Positions 7,889-17,327 of a stretch of 64,000 bases of DNA are shown here, in pieces (position 1 is the stretch's first letter; every line of letters starts with the position of its first letter). This stretch comes from Sphingosinicellaceae bacterium (GTDB lineage Bacteria > Pseudomonadota > Alphaproteobacteria > Sphingomonadales > Sphingomonadaceae). The notes under the pieces were generated by a model. It did no database searches and was not told the DNA's origin. It saw only the letters and a list, made by a program, of their open reading frames with translations. The translations under genes were made by a program, and so were the position numbers. The stretch lies in contig CP079108.1 of assembly GCA_019285715.1 (NCBI GenBank), forward strand, positions 1,193,001 to 1,257,000, given 5' to 3'.

Positions 7889-8862
7889 TGAGTTCGGCCG
7901 CCGCAGTGCGCCAAGCCTGGGGCGAGCTGCTCGCCGATGCGCCGCCGGGCCTGCCGTGGGACGTCGCGGGCGGGGATTCGCTGGCGACGCTGCACCTCAT
8001 CTACCGGCTCGAGCAACTGCTCGGGCGTACGCTGTCGTTCGAGGTCATGCAGCCCGACATGACGCAGGTCGCGCTGATCGCCGCGCTCGATGCCGAAGCT
8101 GACGCCGATGCCGCCGTCGCTGGCCCGGTCGGGGTGCGTGTCTTCCTGCTCCCGGGCCTCTACGGCGACGAGCCGGGGTTGGCGGCCTTCCGCCGGGGCC
8201 TCAGTGGACGCGTTGCGTTCGAACTTGTCGACCCGCCGGGGATCGAGACCCCGGCTACCGTCCTTGCCGACCTTCGGGCGACGGCGGCACTGGCGGCCCG
8301 CGACATCGACAGGCGGCAACCCGGCGGGCCGCTGATCGTCGCCGGCTACAGCTTCGGCGGTAGCGTCGCGCTCGAGGCCGCCGCGCAACTGATGGCTGCG
8401 GGCCGCGAGGTGGCGCTGGTGGTCATCCTCGACAGCGCGTTCGGCGATGCGGTGCTGGGGCCGCGCGCGCTCCGCTGGCAACGCCGCTGGCGGCGACCGG
8501 TCGAAGATGCGTTGGACTGGATCATCGCGCGCGACAGGCTCCGGTCGCTGGCACTCGCCTTGACCGGACGCGTGGCGGCGCGCCGTGTGGTCCGGCTTCG
8601 CCGTAAGATGATGCATCGGCTGCGGACCGGCGCGCGGATGGCGTGGCTGCCGTCGCCGCTGACCGCGCCGATGCTGATCGTCATCAGCAGCGAGTTCGCG
8701 CCGGTCACCGCCGCGATCTGGGCCGGCTATTATCCCCAGGCGGACGTCCGCCGCATCGCCGCCACACACCACGGCCTGATCCGCGGGGAGGGGCTGCCGG
8801 GCCTCATCGACGCCGTCGGCGCGGCGGTCGAACGGCACGCTCGCCACCCGGTCCCGGCCTGA
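7888..8862 (+). CDS. carrier domain-thioesterase fusion
   Basis: 324-residue protein. Residues 1-75 form an acyl/peptidyl carrier domain with the phosphopantetheine Ser in VAGGDSLATLHLIYRLEQLL. Residues about 85-320 form a type I thioesterase-like alpha/beta hydrolase: nucleophile elbow GYSFGGSVALEAA (about 152), an acidic residue after VVILDSAFGD, and the C-terminal His in ATHHGLIRGEGL. Its ATG overlaps the stop of the adenylation gene (TGATG), implying translational coupling. Loading of the activated acid onto the carrier, then release by hydrolysis or transfer to another acceptor, is the expected chemistry. No condensation or reductase domain is seen nearby, so the product may be a simple ester, amide or tailored amino acid. 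Confidence 0.85.
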   Translation: MSSAAAVRQAWGELLADAPPGLPWDVAGGDSLATLHLIYRLEQLLGRTLSFEVMQPDMTQVALIAALDAEADADAAVAGPVGVRVFLLPGLYGDEPGLAAFRRGLSGRVAFELVDPPGIETPATVLADLRATAALAARDIDRRQPGGPLIVAGYSFGGSVALEAAAQLMAAGREVALVVILDSAFGDAVLGPRALRWQRRWRRPVEDALDWIIARDRLRSLALALTGRVAARRVVRLRRKMMHRLRTGARMAWLPSPLTAPMLIVISSEFAPVTAAIWAGYYPQADVRRIAATHHGLIRGEGLPGLIDAVGAAVERHARHPVPA

Positions 8863-9014
8863 CTTCAACCGGTAACCGTCGCCCCTCACCACAGCTCGGC
8901 ACGCGCCCGGGAGAGCAGCGAGAAAGCCGTTTCGCGGATCGGCTCCTGAAGCGTACACATGGCGTGATCCACGCCTCAGGGCGCTGGGTAGCCGGTGGTG
9001 AGAGGACCTGCTCG

Positions 9015-9779
9015 ATGGCCGTTCGCGAATTCGACAGGCGCAAGTTCCTGCTGGCCGGAGCCGCAGCCGGCACGACCGCCGCCGCCGTCGTATTCCACGA
9101 CGGCGAGCTAGGCGCTCCGCCCGAGACCATCACCGGCGGCATGCCATGGGCCGAGGGCGCCGCGGACTCGCCCCCCGGCGCGGATACCGGCACCGGCTAT
9201 GTCTACCTGACCGCCGCGGAAGCCGCCTTCGTCGAGGCCGCCGTCGACCGCCTGATCCCCGCGGACCCGGTCGGTCCCGGCGCGGTCGAGGCCGGCGTCC
9301 CGACCTTCATCGACCGGCAGCTCGCGGGCACCTACGGCCGCGGCGACCATTATTTCCTCGGCGGTCCATGGCCGGCGGGTGTTCAGGAGCAGGGCTATCA
9401 GAGCCGCTTCAGCCCGGCACAGTTGTATCGGGCCGCAGTTCCCGCGGTCGATCGCTACGTCGCGGGCAAATTCAAGTCTGCAACCTTTGCCGCTCTATCG
9501 GCAGCCGACCGCGACACCGTGCTCAAGGGCATGGAGAGCGGCGACGTCCACCTCGACGGCGGCGTCAACGCCAAGAGCTTCTTCGCGATGCTGCTGCAGA
9601 ACACCAAGGAGGGCTATTTCTCTGACCCGATGTACGGCGGCAACCGCGACATGGCGGCGTGGAAGATGATCGGCTTCCCCGGCGCGCGCTACAATTACAA
9701 GGAATGGGTGACCCGTCATGGCGAGCGCTTCCCCAATCCCCCCGTCGGCTTCAAGGGCCGTCCGGCCTGGAAGGCCTGA
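9015..9779 (+). CDS. gluconate 2-dehydrogenase subunit 3 family (gamma) protein, Tat-exported
   Basis: 254-residue small subunit of a membrane-bound flavin dehydrogenase. The N-terminus FDRRKFLLAGAAAGTTAAAV is a twin-arginine signal. The body contains the subunit-3 features: TAAEAAFVEAAVDRLIPADP (about 70), and FFAMLLQNTKEGYFSDPMYG followed by NRDMAAWKMIGFPGARYNY near the C-terminus. In this family the gamma subunit carries the Tat signal and takes the leaderless flavoprotein to the periplasm. The gene is first in a tight three-gene run with the GMC flavoprotein (3 nt downstream) and the cytochrome c. Confidence 0.9.
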   Translation: MAVREFDRRKFLLAGAAAGTTAAAVVFHDGELGAPPETITGGMPWAEGAADSPPGADTGTGYVYLTAAEAAFVEAAVDRLIPADPVGPGAVEAGVPTFIDRQLAGTYGRGDHYFLGGPWPAGVQEQGYQSRFSPAQLYRAAVPAVDRYVAGKFKSATFAALSAADRDTVLKGMESGDVHLDGGVNAKSFFAMLLQNTKEGYFSDPMYGGNRDMAAWKMIGFPGARYNYKEWVTRHGERFPNPPVGFKGRPAWKA

Positions 9780-9781
9780 CC

Positions 9782-11551
9782 GTGGTGACGACGCTCAAAT
9801 CCGTCGACGTGGTGCTGGTCGGGTTCGGCTGGACCGGCGCGATCATGGGACAGCAGTTCGTCGACCAGGGCCTCAGCGTGCTGGCGCTGGAGCGCGGGCC
9901 GTGGCGGGACACCTCGACCGACTTCGCGACGACCTTCGCGCAGGACGAGCTGCGCTACATGTGGCGGCATCACCTGTTCCAGAACGTCGCCGACGACACG
10001 CTGACGATCCGCAATAATACCCGCCAGCAGGCGCTGCCGATGCGTCGCCTCGGTTCGTTCCTGCTCGGCACCGGGGTCGGCAGCGGCGGCGTCCACTGGA
10101 ACGGCCAGATCTGGCGCTTCCTGCCGACCGACTTCCAGACCAAGAGCCACAACCAGGCGCGCTACGGCAAGCAGGCGGTCACCGACTACGACCTGACCGT
10201 GCAGGACTGGGGCATCACCTACGACGAGCTCGAGCCGCATTATGATACCTTCGACCGGCTGTGTGGTACTTCGGGCAAGGCCGGCAATTTGCGCGGCAAG
10301 ATCCAGCCCGGCGGCAACCCGTTCGAGGGCGCGCGCTCCAACGAATATCCGACTCCGCCGATGGTCCAGACCTATGGCCCGACGCTGTTCGGCGAGGCGG
10401 CCGCCAGCCTCGGCCACAAGCCTTTCCCGCACCCGACCGGCAACTTGTCGCAGCCCTATACCAACCCGCTGGGTGCTCAGCTCGGCGAGTGCACCTACTG
10501 CGGCTTCTGCGAGAAGTTCGGCTGTGGCAACTATTCCAAGGCGAGCCCGCAGACGACGGTGCTGCCGTACCTGATGTCCAAGCCGAACTTCATGCTCAAG
10601 ACCGAGTGCGAAGTGTTGCGCGTCGAGCTCGCGCCCGACAAGAAGATCGCGACCGGCGTGACCTACGTCAACAGCGCCGGCGAGGAGTTTTTCCAGCCCG
10701 CCAAGATCGTCATTCTGTCGGCCTACATCTTGCAGAACGTCCGGCTGCTGCTGCTGTCGGGTATCGGCAAGCCCTACGATCCGGCCACCGGCGAGGGCGT
10801 CGTCGGGCGCAACTATGCCTACCAGACGATGTCCTCGGTCAACGTCTTCTTCGACGACAAGATCATCAACCCCTTCATTGGTGCCGGCGCGATGGCAACC
10901 GTCATCGACGAGTATAACGGCGACAATTTCGACCACGGCGGGCTCGGCTTCATCGGCGGCGCATACATCGCCGGCATGGTCACCGGCGGCCGCCCGATCG
11001 AGATGATCTACACCCCTAAGGGTACGCCGGCCTGGGGCCTCGAGTGGAAGCACGCGGCAGCGAAGAACTATCTGAAATCATTCTCGATCAGCGTCCACGG
11101 CTCGAACATGAGCAACCGCGGTAACTACCTCGACCTCGACCCGACCTACCGCGACGTCCATGGCCGCCCGATGCTGCGGATGACGTTCGATTTCACCGAC
11201 AACGACTTCAAGATGTCGAACTACCTGACCGACCGCGCATCCGAAGTGGCGCGGGCGATGGGGCCGCGCGAGATCAAGGAGAATCGCCGCAAGGGCAGCT
11301 GGAACGTCACGCCGTACCAGACCACCCATAACACCGGCGGCGCGATCATGGGGGACGACCCGAATACCAGCGTCGTCAACAAATACCTTCAGACCTGGGA
11401 CGTCCACAACGTCTTCTCGATGGGAGCGGGGGCGTTTCCGCAGAACGCCGGGTACAACCCGACCGCGACGCTGGCGGCGCTGGCCTTCCACTCCGCATCG
11501 GCGATCATCAGCCAGTATCTGAAGGCCCCCGGCCCGATGGTTCAGGCCTGA
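9782..11551 (+). CDS. GMC-family FAD dehydrogenase, large subunit
   Basis: 589-residue flavoprotein that oxidises a sugar, sugar acid or alcohol. I choose the GTG at 9782, just after the upstream stop, because VDVVLVGFGWTGAIMGQQF begins the FAD Rossmann motif there. Other family features are GTGVGSGGVHWNGQIWRF (about 98) and the C-terminal HNTGGAIMGDDP plus GYNPTATLAALAFHSA. A Cys cluster, CTYCGFCEKFGC at about residues 237-248, matches the region that binds an Fe-S cluster in FAD-glucose dehydrogenases and passes electrons to the cytochrome subunit. It lacks its own signal and probably hitch-hikes with the Tat-exported gamma subunit. The substrate (gluconate, 2-ketogluconate, sorbitol, glucose or other) is undetermined. 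Confidence 0.9.
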   Translation: MVTTLKSVDVVLVGFGWTGAIMGQQFVDQGLSVLALERGPWRDTSTDFATTFAQDELRYMWRHHLFQNVADDTLTIRNNTRQQALPMRRLGSFLLGTGVGSGGVHWNGQIWRFLPTDFQTKSHNQARYGKQAVTDYDLTVQDWGITYDELEPHYDTFDRLCGTSGKAGNLRGKIQPGGNPFEGARSNEYPTPPMVQTYGPTLFGEAAASLGHKPFPHPTGNLSQPYTNPLGAQLGECTYCGFCEKFGCGNYSKASPQTTVLPYLMSKPNFMLKTECEVLRVELAPDKKIATGVTYVNSAGEEFFQPAKIVILSAYILQNVRLLLLSGIGKPYDPATGEGVVGRNYAYQTMSSVNVFFDDKIINPFIGAGAMATVIDEYNGDNFDHGGLGFIGGAYIAGMVTGGRPIEMIYTPKGTPAWGLEWKHAAAKNYLKSFSISVHGSNMSNRGNYLDLDPTYRDVHGRPMLRMTFDFTDNDFKMSNYLTDRASEVARAMGPREIKENRRKGSWNVTPYQTTHNTGGAIMGDDPNTSVVNKYLQTWDVHNVFSMGAGAFPQNAGYNPTATLAALAFHSASAIISQYLKAPGPMVQA

Positions 11552-11554
11552 CCG

Positions 11555-12919
11555 ATGGCCACTTTATCCCGCCGTAGCTCCCGCACCTGGCTCTGGATCC
11601 TGCTCGCGATCATCGTCGTGGCGGCGTTCATGGCGTGGAACCTGACCCGCGACCGCGCACTGCCCGCCCAGCGCATGACCTCGGTCGCCGCCGCGCGCAT
11701 TCTGACGCAACCGATCACCGATACCGTTCCCAACGCCGCGCAACTCCGGCGCGGGCAGTATCTGGTGCGCGTCGGCGACTGCCTGTCGTGCCACTTGCGC
11801 GCCGGTGGCGAAGCCTTCGCCGGTGGTCTCGGCCTCAACACGCCGTTCGGGGTTATCTACACGTCGAACATCACCTCCGACCGCGAGACTGGGATCGGCA
11901 ACTGGACCGGCGACCAGTTCTACGGCGCGATGCGCCACGGCGTCGACGACACCGGTGCAAACCTCTACCCGGCGTTTCCCTACCCGTGGTTCACCAAGGT
12001 CAGCCGCGCCGACGACGACGCCATCCTCGCGTACCTGAAGTCGACCGCACCAGTGCGCTACACGCCGCCGACGAACGACCTGCCGTTCCCGCTCAACATC
12101 CGGCTGGCCGTCAGCGGCTGGAACCTGCTGTTCTTCAAGGAGGCGGCGTTCAAGCCGGAGCCGGCACGCTCGCCCGAGTGGAACCGCGGCGCTGAGATCG
12201 TCGGCGGCCTCGGCCATTGCGGCGGCTGCCACACGCCCAAGAACCTGCTCGGGGCCGACAAGTCGGGGCAGGAGTTCCACGGCGGCGCGCTGGAGAACAC
12301 CTTCGCCCCCGACCTGACCAGTAACCCGCGCACCGGCCTCGCCAACTGGAGCGTCGACGACATCGCCGAGTATCTCCACACCGGCCGCAACGCGCGGGCG
12401 GCGGCCGGCAGCACGATGGCCGAAGTCATCACCTACTCGACCTCGGTGATGAGCGAGCCCGACTTGCGCGCCATCGCGACGTATCTGAAAGCGTTGCCGC
12501 CAAGCCCGTCGACGACGGCCACGGCCCCCGATGCCGGCGCGATGCAGCGCGGCGCGGCGATCTACTCGGACGCCTGCTCGGCCTGCCACCTCGAGAACGG
12601 CGTGGGCCAGCCGCGCTACTTCCCGCCGCTGGGGCAGAACGCCATGCTCCAGCAGCGCGACCCGGTCGGGCTGGTCCGCCTGATCCTCGCGGGCGCCCGC
12701 GTCGGCCCGAGCCCCTCGCGCCCCTCGCCGATGGCGATGCCGAGCTTCGCTTGGAAGCTGACCGACGCCGAAGTCGCCGACGTCGCGACCTTCATCCGCA
12801 ACAGTTGGGGCAACCAGGCGGACCCGATCGCGGCTACCGCAGTTAAATCCCTGCGCGGCAAACTCGGGCTCGACACGCTCCGCCTGACCGACAATTCCGG
12901 CGATCATCTGCAAAGGTAA
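11555..12919 (+). CDS. triheme cytochrome c subunit of membrane flavin dehydrogenase
   Basis: 454-residue membrane-anchored periplasmic cytochrome. The N-terminal hydrophobic segment (TWLWILLAIIVVAAFMAW) acts as signal or anchor. Three CxxCH haem sites follow: CLSCH (about 73), CGGCH (about 226) and CSACH (about 341), the usual arrangement for the cytochrome subunit of gluconate or alcohol dehydrogenases that reduce ubiquinone. It begins 3 nt after the GMC gene stop and completes the three-subunit enzyme. The adjacent cyo operon could re-oxidise the quinol it makes. Confidence 0.92.
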   Translation: MATLSRRSSRTWLWILLAIIVVAAFMAWNLTRDRALPAQRMTSVAAARILTQPITDTVPNAAQLRRGQYLVRVGDCLSCHLRAGGEAFAGGLGLNTPFGVIYTSNITSDRETGIGNWTGDQFYGAMRHGVDDTGANLYPAFPYPWFTKVSRADDDAILAYLKSTAPVRYTPPTNDLPFPLNIRLAVSGWNLLFFKEAAFKPEPARSPEWNRGAEIVGGLGHCGGCHTPKNLLGADKSGQEFHGGALENTFAPDLTSNPRTGLANWSVDDIAEYLHTGRNARAAAGSTMAEVITYSTSVMSEPDLRAIATYLKALPPSPSTTATAPDAGAMQRGAAIYSDACSACHLENGVGQPRYFPPLGQNAMLQQRDPVGLVRLILAGARVGPSPSRPSPMAMPSFAWKLTDAEVADVATFIRNSWGNQADPIAATAVKSLRGKLGLDTLRLTDNSGDHLQR

Positions 12920-12923
12920 CGAC

Positions 12924-13313
12924 ATGCGCTACGGATCGACCGCTGCACTCGCCGCCACCCTGTTGATTGCCACGGCTGCCGTTGCCCAAAGCACTGCAGT
13001 CCATCGGACGACGCTGCAGGATCTGCCATTCCCGGCACCCGAGTATCACACCGTGACAGTGCGCGTCGTCGTCGATCCGGGGGGCACGGTCGCGCTGCAT
13101 ACCCACCCGGGTGCCGAGATGGGCTACGTCCTGTCGGGCACCGCGCTCGTCGACGTGAAGAACCAGGCCGCACGCAACCTGCAGGCCGGGGATAGCTTCA
13201 GCGTGCCGGTCGACGTCGTCCACAGCGTCCACAATACCGGGCAGGGGCCGCTGACTTTGCTCTCGACCTACGTCGTCAAGGTCGACCAGCCGATCGCCAT
13301 ACCGGTCAAGTAG
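12924..13313 (+). CDS. secreted cupin-domain protein
   Basis: 129-residue protein with a cleavable signal peptide (about 1-22, ending VAQS) and one cupin barrel. Motif 1 is HTHPGAEMGYVLSGTALVDV; motif 2 is PVDVVHSVHNTGQGP. His and Glu ligands typical of a metal-binding cupin are present. It starts 4 nt after the cytochrome gene and probably belongs to the same transcript, so it may be an accessory or metabolite-binding protein of the periplasmic oxidation system. Catalysis is not demonstrated by sequence. Its stop is 4 nt from the convergent cyoD stop. Confidence 0.85.
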   Translation: MRYGSTAALAATLLIATAAVAQSTAVHRTTLQDLPFPAPEYHTVTVRVVVDPGGTVALHTHPGAEMGYVLSGTALVDVKNQAARNLQAGDSFSVPVDVVHSVHNTGQGPLTLLSTYVVKVDQPIAIPVK

Positions 13314-13317
13314 CGTC

Positions 13318-13716
13318 TCAGCGCTGCATCTGAATGACCTTGTCCATCGGCATCATGTTGGCGTCGAGATTGGCCATGATCCACAGCGACCCGGCGATGA
13401 TAAGGAAGACGATCAGCACGCCGAACGCCAGCGCGAGGACGTTGTTGGTGTTGTCCGGGCCGGTGGTGATGTGCAGGAAGAAGACCAGGTGGACCCCCAT
13501 CTGGGCGATGGCGAAGACGATCAGCGCGACCGGCACCGCGGGAGCCCAGACCAGTCCGCTCGGGACCAGCAGGAACGAGATCGCGGTCAGGCCGCCGGCC
13601 AGCGCCAGCCCGATCAGGTAGTTGCGGATCGCGGAGCCGGCATCGGCATCGTCGTCGGGCTTGTCGCCGGGCGCGAGGTCGGAGGCGTGGCGCTGGCCTT
13701 CGGGAATGTTGGTCAT
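13318..13716 (-). CDS. cyoD: cytochrome o ubiquinol oxidase subunit IV
   Basis: 132-residue small subunit of the haem-copper quinol oxidase, with three transmembrane helices (about 30-50, 57-80, 95-120) and the family signature MGVHLVFFLHITTGPDNTNN. The ATG at 13716 overlaps the cyoC stop by 4 nt. It is the last gene of the cyoABCD operon; no cyoE (haem O synthase) follows, and a convergent secreted cupin gene begins at once. It assists assembly of the CuB-haem centre in the family. Confidence 0.93.
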   Translation of the reverse strand: MTNIPEGQRHASDLAPGDKPDDDADAGSAIRNYLIGLALAGGLTAISFLLVPSGLVWAPAVPVALIVFAIAQMGVHLVFFLHITTGPDNTNNVLALAFGVLIVFLIIAGSLWIMANLDANMMPMDKVIQMQR

Positions 13717-14369
13717 GGCATCGTTCCCAGCAGGTAGACGACGGTGAGCAGCGCCACCCAGATGATGTCGAGGGCGTGCCAAAACAGGCTGAAGCACAGG
13801 ATGCGGCGGCCGATGTCCTCGCGGAAGCCCTTCGCCTGGACCTGCGCCATCATCGTCAGCAGCCACAGCAGCCCGACGAAGATATGCAGCCCGTGGCAGC
13901 CGACGAGCGCGAAGAACGCCGACAGGAAGGCGCTGCGGTCAGGCCCGGCACCGCGCTCGATCAGGCCGGCGAACTCGACCAGCTCGAGCCCGAGGAAGGT
14001 CGCGCCGAGCACGAAGGTTACCGCCATCGTGACGTGGAACAGCAGCAGGCGCTTGCTCGCCGCTGCCACCGTCGCCATGCCGCAGCTGAAGCTCGACAGC
14101 AGCAGGCAGGCGGTCTCGATGCCGACGTTCTTGAGGTCGAACAGCTCGCGCCCGGTCGGTCCGCCGGCGACCTGCTTCGACAGCACCGCGTAGGCGGCGA
14201 AGAACGCCGAGAACATGATGATGTCGCTGAGCAGGAAGATCCAGAAGCCGTAGCCGACGACGATGCGGGTCGACGCAGGCCCGCCGTCTCCGTGGCTGCC
14301 GGCGTTGCCTTCGACGGCTTCGTCGCTACGGCCGAGGTGGTGCGGATCGCTTGCGGCTGCGGCGGCCAT
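13713..14369 (-). CDS. cyoC: cytochrome o ubiquinol oxidase subunit III
   Basis: 218-residue inner-membrane protein with five hydrophobic helices, matching cyoC length. Recognisable stretches are VVGYGFWIFLLSDIIMFSAF, then CLLLSSFSCGMATVAAASKR, and the C-terminal FWHALDIIWVALLTVVYLLG. The first 30 residues are a polar cytoplasmic extension rich in His and Asp. The start overlaps the cyoB stop by 1 nt and the end overlaps cyoD, so the operon is translationally coupled. Confidence 0.95.
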   Translation of the reverse strand: MAAAAASDPHHLGRSDEAVEGNAGSHGDGGPASTRIVVGYGFWIFLLSDIIMFSAFFAAYAVLSKQVAGGPTGRELFDLKNVGIETACLLLSSFSCGMATVAAASKRLLLFHVTMAVTFVLGATFLGLELVEFAGLIERGAGPDRSAFLSAFFALVGCHGLHIFVGLLWLLTMMAQVQAKGFREDIGRRILCFSLFWHALDIIWVALLTVVYLLGTMP

Positions 14370-16366
14370 CAGGCGGGTGCTCCTGCGGCGCGGACTTGGT
14401 CGCGGTGGGCGCGGTCGATGCGCGCGACCTCGTCGGCACCGATCTCATCCTCGCCGTGGTCGCGCCAGGCGAAAAAGACGAAGGTCGCGAACGCACCGAC
14501 CAGGCCGGCGATCGCCAGCCACCAGATGTGCCAGATGAGCGCGAAGCCGGTTGCACTGGAGAAGAAGGCGCAGACCACCCCGGTTGGTGAGTTCCGCGGC
14601 ACCTCGATCGGCTGGTAGTCGGGCTCGTCGTCGGACCCATGGCCCTCGCGCACCTTGTTCTTGATACCCCAATAGGCGTCCTCGCCCTCGACGTTGGGCA
14701 GGACCGCGAAGTTAAATGCTGGCGGCGGCGACGCAGTCGACCACTCGAGGCTGCGGCCGTCCCACGGATCGCCGGTGGTGTCGCGAAGCTCGTCGCGGTG
14801 GCGGATGCTGACCACCAGCTGCGCGATCTGGCATCCGATGCCGCACGCGATCAGGAGCGCGCCGCCACCGGCGACGAGCAGCCACGGGTGCCACGCCGCG
14901 ACGTCGTAGTGTTGCATCCGCCGCGTCATGCCAATCAGCCCGAGCCAGTATAGCGGCATGAAGGCGACGTAGAAACCGACGATCCAGAACCAGAACGCCG
15001 CCTTGCCGAGGCCCTCGTGAAGCTTGAAGCCGAATGCTTTGGGGAACCAGTAGGTGTAGCCCGCGAACGCCCCGAACAGCACGCCGCCGATGATGACGTT
15101 ATGGAAGTGCGCGACCAGGAACAGGCTGTTGTGGAGGACGAAGTCGGCGGGCGGCACCGCCAGCAACACGCCGGTCATGCCGCCGATGACGAAGGTCGTC
15201 ATGAATCCGACGCCCCACAGCAACGGCGCGTCGAAGCGCAGGCGGCCGCCGTACATCGTGAACAGCCAGTTGAAGACCTTGACCCCGGTCGGCACGGCGA
15301 TGATCGTCGTAGCGATGCCGAACACCGCGTTGACGTTGGCACCCGCGCCCATCGTGAAGAAGTGATGGAGCCAGACCATGAAGGCCAGGATGCAGATCAC
15401 CATCGTCGCGATCACCATCGACCGGTAGCCGAACAACGGCTTGCTGGAGAAGGTCGAGATCACCTCCGAGAAGACCCCGAATGCGGGCAGCACCAGGATG
15501 TAGACCTCGGGGTGACCCCAGGCCCAGATCAGGTTCATGAACATCATGACGTTGCCGCCGAGTTCGTTGGTGAAGAAGTGGAAGCCGAGGTAGCGGTCGA
15601 GCAGCAGCATCGCGAGCGTCGCGGTCAGCACCGGGAACGCCGCGACGATCAGCAGGTTCGACGCCAGCGCCGTCCAGCAGAACATCGGCATGCGGGTGTA
15701 GCGCATGCCCGGCGCGCGCAACTTCAGGATCGTCGTGGTCAGGTTGATGCCCGAGATCAGCGTCCCGACCCCCGATATCTGGAGCGCCCACAGGTAGTAA
15801 TCGACACCGACGCCGGGCGAGAAGCGCAGCTCCGACAGAGGCGGATAGGGCAGCCAGCCGGTCCGCGCGAACTCGCCGACGACCAAGCTGACGTTGACCA
15901 GCAACGCACCGCTCGCGGTCAGCCAGAAGCCGACCGAGTTGAAGGTCGGGAAGGCGACGTCGCGGACCCCAAGCTGGAGCGGCAGCACGAAGTTCATGAG
16001 CCCGATCATGAACGGCATCGCGACGAAGAAGATCATCATCGTGCCGTGCGCCGAGAACACCTGGTTATAATGCTCGGGCGGCAGGAAGCCGGGCGCGTGG
16101 AAGGCCAGCGCCTGCTGGCTCCGCATCAGCAGCGCATCGGAGAACCCGCGCAGCAGCATGACCAATGCAAGGATGCAGTACATTATGCCGATGCGCTTGT
16201 GGTCGACGCTGGTGATCCACTCGCGCCACAGATACGGCACATAGCCCTTGCGGATCACCCAGATCGCGACGCCGCCTAGGACCAGCGTCACCACAACCGA
16301 CGCCGCCATCTGGATCGGCTGGTCGAACGGGATGGCAGACCACGTCAGCTTGCCGAGAAGGTTCAT
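14369..16366 (-). CDS. cyoB: cytochrome o ubiquinol oxidase subunit I
   Basis: 665-residue catalytic subunit that oxidises ubiquinol, reduces O2 and pumps protons. I use the ATG at 16366 ([20 protein letters not shown]), which overlaps the cyoA stop in ATGA. Haem-copper features are visible: [19 protein letters not shown] (low-spin haem His), [18 protein letters not shown] (CuB His and the His-Tyr cross-link), [15 protein letters not shown] (CuB His pair) and [15 protein letters not shown] (haem ligands). About 14-15 membrane helices are expected, as in CyoB. Haem O versus haem A cannot be decided from sequence, and no cyoE lies in this window. Confidence 0.97.
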   Translation of the reverse strand: MNLLGKLTWSAIPFDQPIQMAASVVVTLVLGGVAIWVIRKGYVPYLWREWITSVDHKRIGIMYCILALVMLLRGFSDALLMRSQQALAFHAPGFLPPEHYNQVFSAHGTMMIFFVAMPFMIGLMNFVLPLQLGVRDVAFPTFNSVGFWLTASGALLVNVSLVVGEFARTGWLPYPPLSELRFSPGVGVDYYLWALQISGVGTLISGINLTTTILKLRAPGMRYTRMPMFCWTALASNLLIVAAFPVLTATLAMLLLDRYLGFHFFTNELGGNVMMFMNLIWAWGHPEVYILVLPAFGVFSEVISTFSSKPLFGYRSMVIATMVICILAFMVWLHHFFTMGAGANVNAVFGIATTIIAVPTGVKVFNWLFTMYGGRLRFDAPLLWGVGFMTTFVIGGMTGVLLAVPPADFVLHNSLFLVAHFHNVIIGGVLFGAFAGYTYWFPKAFGFKLHEGLGKAAFWFWIVGFYVAFMPLYWLGLIGMTRRMQHYDVAAWHPWLLVAGGGALLIACGIGCQIAQLVVSIRHRDELRDTTGDPWDGRSLEWSTASPPPAFNFAVLPNVEGEDAYWGIKNKVREGHGSDDEPDYQPIEVPRNSPTGVVCAFFSSATGFALIWHIWWLAIAGLVGAFATFVFFAWRDHGEDEIGADEVARIDRAHRDQVRAAGAPA

Positions 16367-17274
16367 TGGGCATTCCGTGGTGAGATTTCGGCAGGTTTCT
16401 CGGCCTTGCCGACGGGCCCGGGGCCCTGAGTGTGCAGGACAACGGTGTCGAACAGCCTCGGCGCCGCTGCGCTGTAGGTGAACGGCCGCGCCGTGCCTTG
16501 CCGGGTTAGCGCCAGGTAGCTGGCGGTATCGAGCACCGGACCACCGCGCCGGACACGCGCGATCCACGCCTCGAAGGCAGCGGGCGGGACGGCGCGAACG
16601 TTGAACGCCATGTCGGAGAAATTGTCGCCGCTATAGTGGCTCGACAGGCCCGCAAACACGCCAGGCTTGTCGGCCTGCAGGCTCAACTGCGTCGCCATGC
16701 CGTTCATCGTGTAGATCATGCTGCCCATGCGCGGCACGAAGAACGCGTTCATGACGCTGGCGGACGTCAGGCGGAAATGCACCGGGCGACCGGCCGGGAT
16801 GACCAGCTGGTTAACTGCGGCGATGCCCTGCCCGGGGTAAATGAACAGCCATTTCCAGTCGAGTGAGACAACTTCGACGTACAGCGGCGGCTGCGTGCCC
16901 GCCAGCGGCCGATAGGGGTCGAGCTGGTGCGCGCCGATCCAGATGACCCCGCCAAGGAAGGTGATGGTCAGCAGCGGGATTGACCAAACGACGAGCTCGA
17001 TCCGCCCCGAGAACGCCCAGTCGGGCAGGCGCCTGGCGCGGGTGTTGGAACTGCGGAACCACCACGCCACGCCCCACGTCGCGAGGATGGTCGGAACGAC
17101 TATCGCCAGCATGATCGCCAGCGCATTGAACAGGATCGTCTTCTCTGCGCTACCGACTGGCCCGACCGGATCGAGCACACCCGGCGTGCAGCCGGTCAGG
17201 AACCAGGACGCGGCGACGCCAAGCGCAGCGCGCACGTACCGCGTCGTCGTCGGGTTGGGAGCGTCGGACGGCAC
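16363..17274 (-). CDS. cyoA: cytochrome o ubiquinol oxidase subunit II
   Basis: 303-residue lipoprotein subunit. The lipobox SWFLTGC places the lipidated Cys near residue 29. Two helices follow (about 45-70 and 95-115), then a periplasmic cupredoxin-like domain with [20 protein letters not shown] and [20 protein letters not shown]. The CuA ligand set of cytochrome c oxidases is absent, as expected for a quinol oxidase. It is the first gene of cyoABCD. The upstream 53 nt before a gene of the same orientation are short, so the operon promoter may lie within or beyond that gene. Confidence 0.95.
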   Translation of the reverse strand: MPSDAPNPTTTRYVRAALGVAASWFLTGCTPGVLDPVGPVGSAEKTILFNALAIMLAIVVPTILATWGVAWWFRSSNTRARRLPDWAFSGRIELVVWSIPLLTITFLGGVIWIGAHQLDPYRPLAGTQPPLYVEVVSLDWKWLFIYPGQGIAAVNQLVIPAGRPVHFRLTSASVMNAFFVPRMGSMIYTMNGMATQLSLQADKPGVFAGLSSHYSGDNFSDMAFNVRAVPPAAFEAWIARVRRGGPVLDTASYLALTRQGTARPFTYSAAAPRLFDTVVLHTQGPGPVGKAEKPAEISPRNAQ

Positions 17275-17327
17275 GCAACCTGAATGGCACGCGCCCGTTG
17301 AAGTTCCACTCAGTCACAGCGTCGCGG

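Noticed and set aside
15017-16279. 420-codon plus-strand frame across cyoB
   Set aside because: The composition (runs of His, Asp, Gln, Arg) is that of an antisense shadow; cyoB on the other strand has all catalytic motifs.
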